From contig NZ_CP012267.1 in the NCBI RefSeq assembly GCF_001277235.1, positions 133,339-197,338 on the forward strand: DNA of 64,000 bases, read 5' to 3'. This stretch comes from Cronobacter dublinensis subsp. dublinensis LMG 23823. Its GTDB lineage: Bacteria > Pseudomonadota > Gammaproteobacteria > Enterobacterales > Enterobacteriaceae. The notes beneath the pieces are model-generated. The model saw nothing but the letters and a program-made list of their open reading frames with translations, was not told the origin of the DNA and searched no databases. The position numbers and the translations under genes were made by a program. Each line of letters starts with the position of its first letter. Positions within the stretch are counted from its first letter, which is position 1. Of the stretch, positions 53,182 to 62,112 are shown in pieces.

Positions 53182-54189
53182 ATGGATACAAAAACGAGAT
53201 CCCGGACGGTGCTGAACCTGCCGGCGGGTTACTACGGCATGGTGTTAGGCCTTATCGGTATGGGGCTCGCGTGGCGTTACGCCAGTACCGTCTGGCCGGT
53301 AAGCCCGATAATTAGCAACGCGATCGTGGCGCTTGCGATGATTGTCTGGCTGTTGCTGAGCGTGGCGTTTGTCTGGCGCGCGGTGACATTCTGGCCGAGT
53401 GTGCAGGCCGAACTGCGCCACCCCGTGCAGAGCAGTTTTATCAGCCTGTTTCCCGCCACCACGCTGCTGGTGGCCATTGGCATGACGCCCTGGTGTCGGC
53501 CCGTCGCGCTGGCGCTGTTCGCCGCGGGCGTGGCGGCGCAGTTAGGTTACGGCGCGTGGCAGTCAGCGGGGCTGTGGCGCGGCAATCACCCGGCCGAGGC
53601 CACCACGCCCGGTCTCTATCTGCCGACCGTCGCGAACAACTTTATCAGCGCGATGGCCTGCGGAGCGCTCGGGTATCCGGATGTCGGTTATCTGTTTCTC
53701 GGGGCGGGCGTGTTCTCCTGGCTGAGCCTGGAGCCGGTGATTTTACAGCGTCTTCGCAGCACCGGCGCGCTGCCAGCGCCGCTGCGCACGTCACTGGGTA
53801 TTCAACTGGCCCCGGCGCTGGTCGCCTGCAACGCCTGGCTTGCGGTCAACGGCGGCGAGGCGGATGTCTTCGCTAAAATGCTCTTCGGCTATGGTCTCCT
53901 GCAATTGCTGTTTATGCTGCGACTGATGCCGTGGTATCTGGCGCAGCCCTTTAACCCGTCGTTCTGGAGCTTTTCGTTCGGCATTTCGGCGCTGGCCAGC
54001 ACCGGTCTGCATCTCGGCCACCACGGTCAGAGCGGGTTTTTCGCAGCACTCGCCGTTCCGCTGTTTATCTTCACCAATCTCATTATCGCGCTGCTGGTCG
54101 TGAAAACGGTTCTGCTGCTGATACAGGGTAAGCTGTTGATCCGCGTTGAACGCGAGACCCCGCCCGCCGCGCAGAAAGAGGGCGCGTAG
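53182..54189 (+). CDS. tehA: TehA, dicarboxylate-type channel / tellurite resistance protein
   Basis: A 335-aa protein with ten membrane helices, almost collinear with E. coli TehA: VLNLPAGYYGMVLGLIGMG, ATTPGLYLPTVANNFISAMA, GAGVFSWLSLEPVILQRLRS, LGIQLAPALVACNAWLAVNG and NPSFWSFSFGISALASTGLH. TehA is a SLAC1-family trimeric channel; in E. coli it confers tellurite and dye resistance when overexpressed, with tehB. No tehB follows here. Confidence 0.92.
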   Translation: MDTKTRSRTVLNLPAGYYGMVLGLIGMGLAWRYASTVWPVSPIISNAIVALAMIVWLLLSVAFVWRAVTFWPSVQAELRHPVQSSFISLFPATTLLVAIGMTPWCRPVALALFAAGVAAQLGYGAWQSAGLWRGNHPAEATTPGLYLPTVANNFISAMACGALGYPDVGYLFLGAGVFSWLSLEPVILQRLRSTGALPAPLRTSLGIQLAPALVACNAWLAVNGGEADVFAKMLFGYGLLQLLFMLRLMPWYLAQPFNPSFWSFSFGISALASTGLHLGHHGQSGFFAALAVPLFIFTNLIIALLVVKTVLLLIQGKLLIRVERETPPAAQKEGA

Positions 54190-54355
54190 CACGGGGTGAC
54201 AGTAAGCGCCGCGTGAACACCTGCACGGTATTCAGCGCGCGTCGGCGGCGCGCTGATAATCCCGCTTTTGATAATAAAGCGTGTCAGTTTTACTCTCTTA
54301 TGTCTCCTGGCTGCGGCAGATAGACTTTGCCTCCTGCTTATATTCAGGAGAGATC

Positions 54356-55552
54356 ATGACCGCTATTTCCTCGCTTAAGGTTGACCGTCCGCTCCGACGG
54401 CTGGCGCTGCTCATCGCCTATATCCAGTTTACTAACGCGCTGGAATATATGATTTTTAACCCGGTTTTCAGTTATATGGCGCCGTGGTTTAACGTGCCCG
54501 TGACCTGGGCTGGCTATGTCACCGGGATCTACACGCTCGCGGCCGTCATCGCCGGGCTCACCGCCTGGCTGTGGATGGAGAAGCGTAATCAACGGCGCTT
54601 TCTCGCCGCCAGTATGGCCGTGCTCGGCGCGCTGACGCTGCTGATTTTGCTGACGGATAGCTTCGCCGCGCTGCTGGCGTTGCGTTTTATCGCGGGGCTG
54701 ACGGGCGGCACGACGATGGGGGTCGCCAGCGCATTACTGATCAACGCGGTGCCTGCGGCGGCGCGCCCGCGTGCGCTCGCCACGGTTATCGCGGCGTTCG
54801 CGGTCGTGAGTATTGTCGGTATGCCTGGCGTGCTGTTCATCTGCGAGCATTACCACTGGCAGGCCGCGCTGGGCGTGATTAGCGTGCTCTGCTTTGCGGC
54901 GATCCCGTTTATTTTCGCCATCATCCCACCCTCGCTGCCGCGTGCGGGGCGTGCACCTGCGCTCCCGCTGACGCCGTCTGTCGTACTGGTTGCATCCACC
55001 AACGCGCTCGCACAGTTTAGCGCGATGCTGATCATCCCGGTGCTGGTGCCGGTGCTGACAGGCGCGCTGCACGCGTCGGGGGCCTCGCTGCCCTGGCTTT
55101 TTGTCGCAGGCGGCGTGGCGGGGTTCGCGGCAACCCGGCTGACCGGGAGACTTCTGCTGCGCGTATCAGGGTTTACGCTGAGCCTGGCAGCCAGCCTGGT
55201 ATTGATGTTAAGCCTGCTGATGCCGGCCTTCGGCATTGAGGCGCCGTGGCTCTTTATGGCGCTGTTTCTCGCGGCGTCCTATGCCCGGCTGGTGGCGTCT
55301 TCTGCGGTCGCGATGCGCTTTGCGCAGGACCGCTGGCGGGCCAGCTTCACGAGCCTCCAGACGGCGCTGATGTCGCTTGCCACCACGGCTGCCTTCATAC
55401 TGTGCTCGCTGATTTTTCCGTCTCAGGGGATCACTCCTGGCGCCCTGCAAGCGCTGCTATGGATTGCCGGAAGCAGCGCGCTGCTGCTGCCCGTCAGCCT
55501 GAAAGCGGTGGAGCGCTGGCTTCTGGCGCGCGAAGTGGCCCCCGTCGCCTGA
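54356..55552 (+). CDS. MFS transporter (exporter-type)
   Basis: A 398-aa protein with 12 predicted helices. IQFTNALEYMIFNPVFSYMA at TM1 and ALRFIAGLTGGTTMGVASAL in TM4-5 resemble arabinose-efflux-type DHA1 carriers. ATG at 54356 with AGGAGA upstream; the longer frame from 54281 lacks one. The substrate is unknown. A shared terminator separates it from the convergent chemoreceptor gene. Confidence 0.8.
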   Translation: MTAISSLKVDRPLRRLALLIAYIQFTNALEYMIFNPVFSYMAPWFNVPVTWAGYVTGIYTLAAVIAGLTAWLWMEKRNQRRFLAASMAVLGALTLLILLTDSFAALLALRFIAGLTGGTTMGVASALLINAVPAAARPRALATVIAAFAVVSIVGMPGVLFICEHYHWQAALGVISVLCFAAIPFIFAIIPPSLPRAGRAPALPLTPSVVLVASTNALAQFSAMLIIPVLVPVLTGALHASGASLPWLFVAGGVAGFAATRLTGRLLLRVSGFTLSLAASLVLMLSLLMPAFGIEAPWLFMALFLAASYARLVASSAVAMRFAQDRWRASFTSLQTALMSLATTAAFILCSLIFPSQGITPGALQALLWIAGSSALLLPVSLKAVERWLLAREVAPVA

Positions 55553-55583
55553 GCCAGTGGCCTCTTCGCCAGACAACAAAAAA

Positions 55584-55604
55584 CCCGGCAGTGCCGGGCT
55601 TTTT
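55584..55604. terminator. Bidirectional terminator between the MFS and MCP genes
   Basis: CCCGGC-AGT-GCCGGG (55584-55598) followed by CTTTTT, and preceded by AAAAAA, so it also works on the minus strand. Confidence 0.85.
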
Positions 55605-55620
55605 AGCGGGAGGGCAATAC

Positions 55621-57540
55621 TCAGAACGTTTCCCAGTCGCCCGCGCCGTCTGCGGCCAGCGTGCGTGCCGGTGTGTGCGAGGCGGTGGGCTTCGCCGCTG
55701 CCGGTTTTTTCTGGATGGCATCGCCAAGCTTGAACAGCGAGATGAGCTGCGACAGCTCGCCTGCCTGCTGCTCCAGCGACGCGGCGGCGGCGGACGACTC
55801 CTGCACCAGCGCGGCGTTCTGCTGGGTGGTGGAGTCCAGTTCGCTCACGGCTTTGCTTATCTGATCGATCCCGCGGCTCTGCTCGTCGGAGGCGTGAGAG
55901 ATTTCCGTCATGATCCCGCTGACGCCTTCCACGGACGAGACGATATCTTTCATGGTTTCGCCCGCTTTGTTGACCATTGCGGAGCCGGAGGTGACCCGCG
56001 CGACGGATTCCTGTATCAGGCCCTCAATTTCTTTAGCGGCCTGCGCGCTGCGGCTTGCCAGCGTTCTGACTTCCCCCGCGACCACGGCGAACCCGCGCCC
56101 CTGCTCACCGGCACGCGCGGCTTCCACCGCGGCGTTCAGCGCCAGGATGTTGGTCTGGAAGGAGATGCCATTAATCACGGCGATGATATCTTTGATCTTA
56201 TTGGAGCTGTCGGTGATGTTGTCCATTGTTTCAACCACATCCCAGACAATCTGCCCGCCGCTGCGCGCGTTCTGCGCTGCGGTGTGGGCCAGCGAACTCG
56301 CTTCACGGGCGTTATCGGCGTTGCGTTTCACGGTGGAGGTTAACTCTTCCATGCTGGCGGCGGTTTGCACCACGGCGGCTGACTGCTCTTCGGTGCGCGA
56401 CGCCAGGTCGGTATTGCCGATGGAGATCTGCGAGGACGCCGAGGCGACGTAGATAACCGACTCTTTAATCTGGGTGATAAGCTCGCGCAGGCGCTGGTTC
56501 ATCGTCGCCATCGCGGCGCTGAGGCGGCCCAGTTCATCGGTGGAATCGGCTTCGATAACCGCCGTCAGGTCGCCTGCGGCGATACGCTCCGCGACGCTCA
56601 GGTTATAACGGATCTGCGAGGTCATCTGGCGGGTGATCAGCCAGGCGATAAAGAGCCCGATCACCACCGCGCAAAGTGCGACAATCACCATGATATACAT
56701 GACATGCTCAATCTTGGTATTGCTCTTATCGGCCTGAATCTGCGCAAGCTCGCTGGTCGCTTTATTTAATTTCTCCGCCACCACGGTCATCGCGTCTGCC
56801 CCGGTTTTGGCGCTTTTCAGGGCGAGGCTGTAGCCGTCTACCGCGTCGCCGAGTGAATTCAGCGCGGATTGCAGCGTATCGGCCGAGCCGGCAACGGCCG
56901 CGGCATTTTCACTTTTTATGGCAGCCAGCAGCGAGAGCGCCTGCTGTAAATCATAGCTGAACTGTTGCTGTCCATCCGCACCGCGTGACGAGACAATAAC
57001 GCCTGCGTCAGCGCGAATTTTCTCAATAAAATAGAGTAGATTGACGCTGGATTTGGATAACGAATCGCTGTCGCGCAGCGTCTGAGAGACGGAATCAAAG
57101 GTCGACTGGCGGGTCGCTTCCAGCACTTTTTTCCCTTGCTCAATACTCGCGCTTTCAAGTGAAATAAACTGGTTGCGCACGTCATGATATTCTTTCACCG
57201 TTTCGCCCAGCGCCGTAAATAACAGGTGAGTATCTTTTTCCCAGGCAAAACGGTCGCCGTCTTTAATTTTTGCCGTCATCCGGTTAATGGCATTCAGGTT
57301 TTCCTGCGCCGCTTTTTCATCATGGCTGACCTGATACATCAGACGGTTACGTCTGGCGGTATTTAAATCATTGCTAATCTGATTAACCAGTTGTTCTTTG
57401 TCAGAGTGTTCGCTGATAGCCATTAGCTGGCTAAGGTTTATGGCCGACGAGGCGATAATGATACCGACTAATACCGAAAAACCGCCAAATAACTTTGCTG
57501 CTACAGAAAGGTTCTTAAAAATACCCGGTTTACCTGTCAT
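55621..57540 (-). CDS. Methyl-accepting chemotaxis protein
   Basis: A 639-aa receptor from MTGKPGIFKNLSVAAK (GAGGAA precedes the ATG; the longer frame is unneeded). TM1 ~20-40, a helical periplasmic sensor domain of the HBM/four-helix type, TM2 (IMVIVALCAVVIGLFIAWLI), HAMP, then the signalling hairpin with the conserved tip (TNILALNAAVEAARAGEQGR followed by GFAVVAGEVR). The C-terminus ends DWETF, a CheR/CheB-docking pentapeptide (E. coli NWETF), so it is a high-abundance-type receptor. The ligand is unknown. Confidence 0.93.
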   Translation of the reverse strand: MTGKPGIFKNLSVAAKLFGGFSVLVGIIIASSAINLSQLMAISEHSDKEQLVNQISNDLNTARRNRLMYQVSHDEKAAQENLNAINRMTAKIKDGDRFAWEKDTHLLFTALGETVKEYHDVRNQFISLESASIEQGKKVLEATRQSTFDSVSQTLRDSDSLSKSSVNLLYFIEKIRADAGVIVSSRGADGQQQFSYDLQQALSLLAAIKSENAAAVAGSADTLQSALNSLGDAVDGYSLALKSAKTGADAMTVVAEKLNKATSELAQIQADKSNTKIEHVMYIMVIVALCAVVIGLFIAWLITRQMTSQIRYNLSVAERIAAGDLTAVIEADSTDELGRLSAAMATMNQRLRELITQIKESVIYVASASSQISIGNTDLASRTEEQSAAVVQTAASMEELTSTVKRNADNAREASSLAHTAAQNARSGGQIVWDVVETMDNITDSSNKIKDIIAVINGISFQTNILALNAAVEAARAGEQGRGFAVVAGEVRTLASRSAQAAKEIEGLIQESVARVTSGSAMVNKAGETMKDIVSSVEGVSGIMTEISHASDEQSRGIDQISKAVSELDSTTQQNAALVQESSAAAASLEQQAGELSQLISLFKLGDAIQKKPAAAKPTASHTPARTLAADGAGDWETF

Positions 57541-57663
57541 TGTTGATTCCTCGGCTGCTGACCATGCTGTCTTCATACAGGCGCCGTCGCGTTTATTTAT
57601 GGCGCAATAATATGCGCGCATTTAAGGCGTCAGGGCTGTTATCGTTGAGTTACTCCATTAGGG

Positions 57664-57687
57664 TTATCGGCAGGAGTGAAAATTTTA
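57664..57687 (-). promoter_or_regulatory. Sigma-28-like flagellar promoter of the chemoreceptor gene
   Basis: On the minus strand GCCGATAA (plus 57664-57671) is a perfect sigma-28 -10 element, preceded by TAAAATTT (plus 57680-57687) at an 8-nt spacer, 3 nt shorter than the usual 11. It lies about 124 bp upstream of the receptor ATG. The rest of 57688-57997 shows nothing recognisable. Confidence 0.6.
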
Positions 57688-57997
57688 TTCAGGGAAAATC
57701 AGCATTAAATTCCGCTCCGCTGTTAACTCATTGAGTTGCGTATTTAATTTTTTCACTATGTGTGATCGTATTAACAAAGGCAGGATGGTTAGGCTGTTAA
57801 TTAATTTGCGCGGTACAAATATGAGCCTGGTAAGAATATATTCTCGTTTTTTTATTAGCGTGCTAATTCACTGGCGTTAAGCGTTACGCCAAAATCCACG
57901 GTGTACGCCGTGGCGTAAAAAAGCTTTTGCCGACAAATAAAGGCGAAACTTGCGGGTAGACTGATACCCGGTTCGCTCATCAGACAACGAGGTGAAA

Positions 57998-58384
57998 ATG
58001 GCATTTACTCATATGCGTATCGCAAGGCCGGTGACCGATCTCGAAAAATCTTTCCGGCGCTGGTCGCAGGGGCTGGGGCTTGTAAAACTGGCGGCGTTTA
58101 CCGATCACGCCGGGTTCAGCGGCATTATGCTCGGGCGTGAAGACGTGCCCTGGCATCTTGAATTTACGGTCTGTCACGAACACCCGGTCGCGCCGTCGCC
58201 CTGTAATGAGGATTTACTGGTGCTCTATTACCCTGATAAGGCTGAATGGCAGCGCGTTTGCGCGACGCTCGACGCCGCTGGCTTTATCCAGACGCCTTCC
58301 TTTAACCCCTACTGGGACATTAACGGGCGTACCTGGATGGACCATGACGGTTATCGGGTGGTGGTGCAAAACCAGGCGTGGTAA
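57998..58384 (+). CDS. VOC-family protein (YycE-like)
   Basis: A 128-aa single-domain protein: MAFTHMRIARPVTDLEKSFR, GLGLVKLAAF, GREDVPWHLEFTVCHEH, and the end TWMDHDGYRVVVQN, typical of VOC ring-cleavage/resistance folds, with His and Glu as likely metal ligands. GAGGTG lies just before the start. Substrate unknown. Confidence 0.8.
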   Translation: MAFTHMRIARPVTDLEKSFRRWSQGLGLVKLAAFTDHAGFSGIMLGREDVPWHLEFTVCHEHPVAPSPCNEDLLVLYYPDKAEWQRVCATLDAAGFIQTPSFNPYWDINGRTWMDHDGYRVVVQNQAW

Positions 58385-58453
58385 TACGTTTTACGGCACA
58401 ACGGCTTCGCGCAGGCAATCTCAGTAAATCCTGATAAAGATCAGGCTTCAGGG

Positions 58454-58486
58454 CGCGCAGAAGGCTATACTGCTTCTGCGCTTTTT
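58454..58486 (+). terminator. Strong intrinsic terminator
   Basis: GCGCAGAAG (58454-58462), 9-nt loop, CTTCTGCGC (58472-58480), then six T. It follows the VOC gene by 70 bp. Confidence 0.9.
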
Positions 58487-58540
58487 TGCGCGCAATAACA
58501 ATAATTTAATCCCGTTATCTCAGGGATCTCAGGGGGCAAT

Positions 58541-59086
58541 ATGAAGTCTGTGGCATTACTGGCGCTCGCCGTGTTGTATCTGCACAGCGGCAGTGCGTTA
58601 TCAGCGACCGGCACGGCGTCAGAAGCAGGCTATCAGGAAATAAAAAAAACCGTGGCGGAACTGCACCCTGTGACCTTTAAAGCGGCGCACGAAACGCATC
58701 AGGTGCTGGTATTTATTGATAACCAGTGCGGCTATTGCAGCGACGTGGTGAAAAACGTTAATAAATATACCGACGCTGGCCTGACGATGTCATTTTTAAC
58801 CGTGGCGCCCGGCTCAATCCGCGATTCGGTGATTGAGGATATGGCGCGGGTCTGGTGTTCCAGGGATCAACAGAAAAGCCTGAAGAACGCGATGGCCGGG
58901 TTTCTCCCTGATAATGACGCGACGCCGGAATGTGAAAATCTGATCAAAGCGCAATCGGCATTCGCGGTTAAAAATGGCGTTCAGGTGACGCCCACGCTGG
59001 TGGTGATGGATAACCCGCCGCAGGTGTTATTAGGGAGCCTGCCGCCTGACGCGATCCTTGCCCGTCTCCCTGCGCCGCGTAAATAA
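58541..59086 (+). CDS. Periplasmic thioredoxin-fold protein (DsbC-like)
   Basis: A 181-aa protein with a signal peptide (MKSVALLALAVLYLHSGSAL, cut near SALSA). The active-site CGYC (residues ~66-69, in VFIDNQCGYCSDVVKN) is followed by a cis-proline segment VTPTLVVMDN, the two hallmarks of DsbC/DsbG-type disulfide enzymes. The N-terminal dimerisation domain of DsbC is missing, so it is probably a monomeric oxidoreductase in the periplasm. Extra cysteines (WCSRD, PECEN) suggest a structural disulfide. Confidence 0.8.
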   Translation: MKSVALLALAVLYLHSGSALSATGTASEAGYQEIKKTVAELHPVTFKAAHETHQVLVFIDNQCGYCSDVVKNVNKYTDAGLTMSFLTVAPGSIRDSVIEDMARVWCSRDQQKSLKNAMAGFLPDNDATPECENLIKAQSAFAVKNGVQVTPTLVVMDNPPQVLLGSLPPDAILARLPAPRK

Positions 59087-59120
59087 CGCTGCTTTTCATG
59101 CTTGCATCCGCGCGGCGCGT

Positions 59121-59654
59121 TTACGCACCGCCGGGCAGTGAGAGTGTCAGGCGCATCGCACAGCGGTCAGCGCGGCAAAAGCCGTGCGCCGCTTCTTCCT
59201 CCAGCAGACGGGCCAGACGCACCGACAGCGCGTCGTCGGCAATCACGCGAAATCCAAAACGCTCATAAAACGGTCGATTCCAGGGCACATCGCGAAACGT
59301 GGTCAGCGTCAGTGCGGCAAGACGCCTGTCGCGGGCATCACTAATGGCCCCGGCCATCAGCATTTTCCCAAGCCCGTTCCCCTGATAATCGCGGGCCACC
59401 GCGACACCCAGAATATGCAGTTCATCGGCAACATATTCTCCGTTAATAAACCCCACGAGCGTGTCGGCATCGTCCACTGCGACGGCGCAATAGCCCGTCG
59501 CGAGCAGCTGATAATGTAACGCCTGAGGCTGCGCGCCGTCCGTCGCCACCCAGGCGAGTGCCGGGATCGCCGCAAAGGCGCTGTCCGCCGAGCGTTCAAC
59601 GTCTTCAAGCCACGCAATATCTTCCGCTGCGGTCTTTCTTATTCGAAATGCCAT
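59121..59654 (-). CDS. GNAT-family N-acetyltransferase
   Basis: A 177-aa acetyltransferase. Start MAFRIRKTAAEDIAWL chosen for AGTCAGGA just upstream; the 17-codon extension is not supported. The acetyl-CoA motif VAVARDYQGNGLGKMLMAGA (Q-x-x-G-x-G/A) and the terminal PWNRPFYERFGFRVI are clear. The substrate is unknown; this type often acetylates drugs or small amines. Confidence 0.85.
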   Translation of the reverse strand: MAFRIRKTAAEDIAWLEDVERSADSAFAAIPALAWVATDGAQPQALHYQLLATGYCAVAVDDADTLVGFINGEYVADELHILGVAVARDYQGNGLGKMLMAGAISDARDRRLAALTLTTFRDVPWNRPFYERFGFRVIADDALSVRLARLLEEEAAHGFCRADRCAMRLTLSLPGGA

Positions 59655-59756
59655 TCCTGACTCCCTGTTTATGCGACAGGCATATTTCGCTCGCGGGCGA
59701 AGCATCGCATTTTCATCGCGTTATCCTGCAACGACATTTTGTGATGGAGAAAGCCA

Positions 59757-60080
59757 ATGATAGCCGTTTTGTTTGAAGCGCAGGCACTACCACAGGCGCA
59801 GCAACGTTATTTCGACCTCGCCGCCGGGCTGAAGCCGCTCCTTGCGGATGCGCCAGGGTTTATTGACCTTGAGCGTTTTCAGAGCCTCACCGCACCCGAC
59901 AGATTCCTCTCGCTCTCCTGGTGGGAGAGTGAAGAGGCGGTACGCCAGTGGAAGGGCAACCTCATGCATCAGGCCGCTCAGCAGGAAGGGAAAGAACGTA
60001 TTTTTGCGCATTACCGGATCCGCGTCGCTCAGGTGCTTCGCGATTATTCATCTGATACAAAGGATAACTCACATGTATGA
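59757..60080 (+). CDS. ABM-domain (antibiotic biosynthesis monooxygenase-like) protein
   Basis: A 107-aa protein with the ABM pattern: MIAVLFEAQALPQAQQRYF, PGFIDLERFQS, FLSLSWWESEEAVRQWKGN. The stop overlaps the next start (ATGTATGA, 8 bp), so it is coupled to the small ACT-like gene and to the regulator remnant that follows. Probably a small-molecule stress or redox enzyme. Confidence 0.75.
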   Translation: MIAVLFEAQALPQAQQRYFDLAAGLKPLLADAPGFIDLERFQSLTAPDRFLSLSWWESEEAVRQWKGNLMHQAAQQEGKERIFAHYRIRVAQVLRDYSSDTKDNSHV

Positions 60081-60471
60081 TATCCACGTCATCCTCAGCA
60101 ATACGCCGGGTGCGCTTGCCGGGCTCGGATCGTTTCTGGGGCGTAACGGCATCGGACTTGAAGGCGGCGGCGTGTTTTCCGTAGGGCAGGAGAGCCATGC
60201 GCATTTTCTGGTGGAGGATGGCGACAGAGCGCGGCAGGTCCTGCTGGCCGCCGGATTTCAGGTGCAACGCGTCGTCCGTCCGCTTATCAGAAAGCTGCCG
60301 CAGGCGCGCCCGGGCGAACTCGGCGACATCGCGCAGGCGCTTGCCAGCGCGGGCGTGAATATTCTTGTACAGTACAGCGATCATGCCAACCGGTTGATCC
60401 TTCTTACCGACAACGATGTGCAGGCTGAAAAGGTAACCCGATCATGGGCAGTTCCCGAAGAAATACCCTGA
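60073..60471 (+). CDS. Small ACT-domain-like protein
   Basis: A 132-aa protein starting at ATG 60073 inside the end of the ABM gene, with AAGGA eight bases upstream. It opens MYDIHVILSNTPGALAGLGS followed by FLGRNGIGLEGGG, the turn of an ACT (amino-acid binding) domain, and repeats a second ACT-like half (LGDIAQALASAGVNILVQYS followed by DHANRLILL). Probably a ligand-binding partner in the ABM/regulator operon. Confidence 0.7.
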   Translation: MYDIHVILSNTPGALAGLGSFLGRNGIGLEGGGVFSVGQESHAHFLVEDGDRARQVLLAAGFQVQRVVRPLIRKLPQARPGELGDIAQALASAGVNILVQYSDHANRLILLTDNDVQAEKVTRSWAVPEEIP

Positions 60472-61169
60472 CTGACGAGGCGTCAGCGTCGGGCCTTGAG
60501 CTGGCGATGTCTGACGTGGCGGCGGCGATGTCTGATCCGTCACGCGTCGCGATGCTTTGCGCGCTGATGGATGGGCGGGCGTGAACGGCCACGGAACTCA
60601 GCGCGGTGGCGGACATTGCGGCGTCGACCGCCAGTGGACATTTATCGCGGCTGCTACACCACGGCCTGGTGGTCTGTCTCTCTCAGGGCCGACATCGCTA
60701 TTACCGGCTGGCCGGCCATGACATTGCCGGCTTGCTGGAAAACCTGATGGGTGTCTCCATGAGCCCTCGCCGAATGCCGGTGACCGGCACGCCCGGTCAT
60801 TTGCGCCATGCGCGCACCTGTTATGACCATCTGGCCGGTGAGCTCGCCGTACAGCTTTATGCGTTTATGCTGGAGCAACACTGGCTGGCGCCCACCGGTG
60901 ACGCGCTGACTGGCGAAGGGCGCGAGCGCTTCGCTGCACTCGGCGTGCCGCTTCACCCGAAGCCGAAACGCAAAGCGTGTTGCCCGTGCCTCGACTGGAG
61001 CGAACGTCGGTATCATCTGGGCGGTGACGCCGGTGCGGCGCTGCTGACGCTATTTTTACAGCGCGGCTGGCTTGAAAGGATCCCCGGTTACCGGGAAGTG
61101 ACCGTCACGGCGGCGGGCCGGGAGGCGCTGCTACGGATCTTTCGTATTCCTGACAGCGTCACAGTATAA
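60444..61169 (+). pseudogene. ArsR-type regulator interrupted by an in-frame TGA
   Basis: ATG at 60444 (MGSSRRNTLTDEASASG...) reads AMSDPSRVAMLCALMDGRA and meets a TGA at 60582-60584. The same frame then continues TATELSAVADIAASTASGHL, SRLLHHGLVVCLSQGRHRYY, KRKACCPCLDWSERRYHLGG to 61169. The site is where the family usually has tryptophan (GRAWTATEL), so a TGG to TGA change is likely. Otherwise the ~240-aa protein is intact. A downstream start (for example 60606) would lack the first helices. Confidence 0.8.
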
Positions 61170-61494
61170 ACGGCACACTACTGGCCCGGCCTGGGCATTT
61201 CGATATTTTAATTTATGGCTCACGATCCCGCCTCGCTTATTATTCCACCTGCGATTTTTCTTATAACCAATTTGGCTGTTGCATAACCGATAACCGTATA
61301 ATTCCTGATGCTTTTAAAATTGAAATTTGATATGGCGCGCATTACTGATATAAGCGAATAAGTGTGGCGGTCAGGGTAGTATTACTCTTATCCTTAAACT
61401 GCAATCTTTCAGCGGTATACAGAAAGACGTGATAATAACGCTAAATAAATATCACCTGCGTACAACAGTAATACCGACCATCGCCGAGGCTTTT
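61170..61494 (+). other. AT-rich intergenic region upstream of the response regulator
   Basis: No gene or clear structure is visible. It is notably AT-rich compared with its neighbours and must contain the promoter of the response-regulator gene at 61495. The in-frame extension 61429-61494 has no ribosome site and was not used as coding. Confidence 0.5.
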
Positions 61495-62112
61495 ATGGAA
61501 CATATTGTCTATGTTGTGGATGATGACAGTGCCGTCAGGCACGCCATCGTCTCGCTGCTGGGCTCCGCCGGGCTTGAAGTGCGGGATTTTGCTACCGCTG
61601 AGTCCTTTTTAAGCCACGATTTTGAGGATCTTCCCGCCTGCGTCATTCTGGATATGCAGATGCCGGTTATTTCCGGCTTTGAGGTTGCCCAGACGCTGAA
61701 AGCCTGTGGGCGCGACCTGCCCGTGATATTTCTCACCGGCTACGGCACCATTCCGATGTCGGTCCAGGCGATGAAAAGCGGGGCATACGAATTTCTCACC
61801 AAACCGGTCGTGCCGGACGCTTTAATCGCCGCGGTGGAAGCAGCGCTACGTTTTGCCGAAGAAAACGCGCAGCAGTCACGCCTGCAATACGATCTCAAAC
61901 AGCGGCATTTATCGCTGACGCCGCGCGAGCAGGAAGTATTACAACTGGCCATTAGCGGCCTGTTGAATAAACAGATAGCCCATGCGCTGGGCGTCAGTGA
62001 GATTACGGTAAAAGTGCACCGCAAGCGCGTGATGGAAAAAATGCAGGCGCGCTCGCTGGCGGATTTAGTCCGCGCAGCGGAACGCCTGGCGATTCAGTCT
62101 TCACACCCCTGA
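61495..62112 (+). CDS. FixJ/NarL-type response regulator
   Basis: A 205-aa regulator. The receiver domain has DDD at 9-11, phospho-acceptor D53 (ILDMQMP), FLTGYGTIPMSVQAMKSG and the conserved KPV lysine. The C-terminal LuxR-type helix-turn-helix reads LTPREQEVLQLAISGLLNKQ followed by IAHALGVSEITVKVHRKRVM. The layout matches FixJ/TodT-type regulators. ATG 61495 has GAGG upstream. Convergent with, and overlapping by 19 bp, the histidine kinase gene, its likely partner. Confidence 0.9.
   Translation: MEHIVYVVDDDSAVRHAIVSLLGSAGLEVRDFATAESFLSHDFEDLPACVILDMQMPVISGFEVAQTLKACGRDLPVIFLTGYGTIPMSVQAMKSGAYEFLTKPVVPDALIAAVEAALRFAEENAQQSRLQYDLKQRHLSLTPREQEVLQLAISGLLNKQIAHALGVSEITVKVHRKRVMEKMQARSLADLVRAAERLAIQSSHP

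Noticed and set aside
53182..54355. A tehB partner after tehA
   Set aside because: The next gene is an MFS transporter; no methyltransferase motif is present in this interval.
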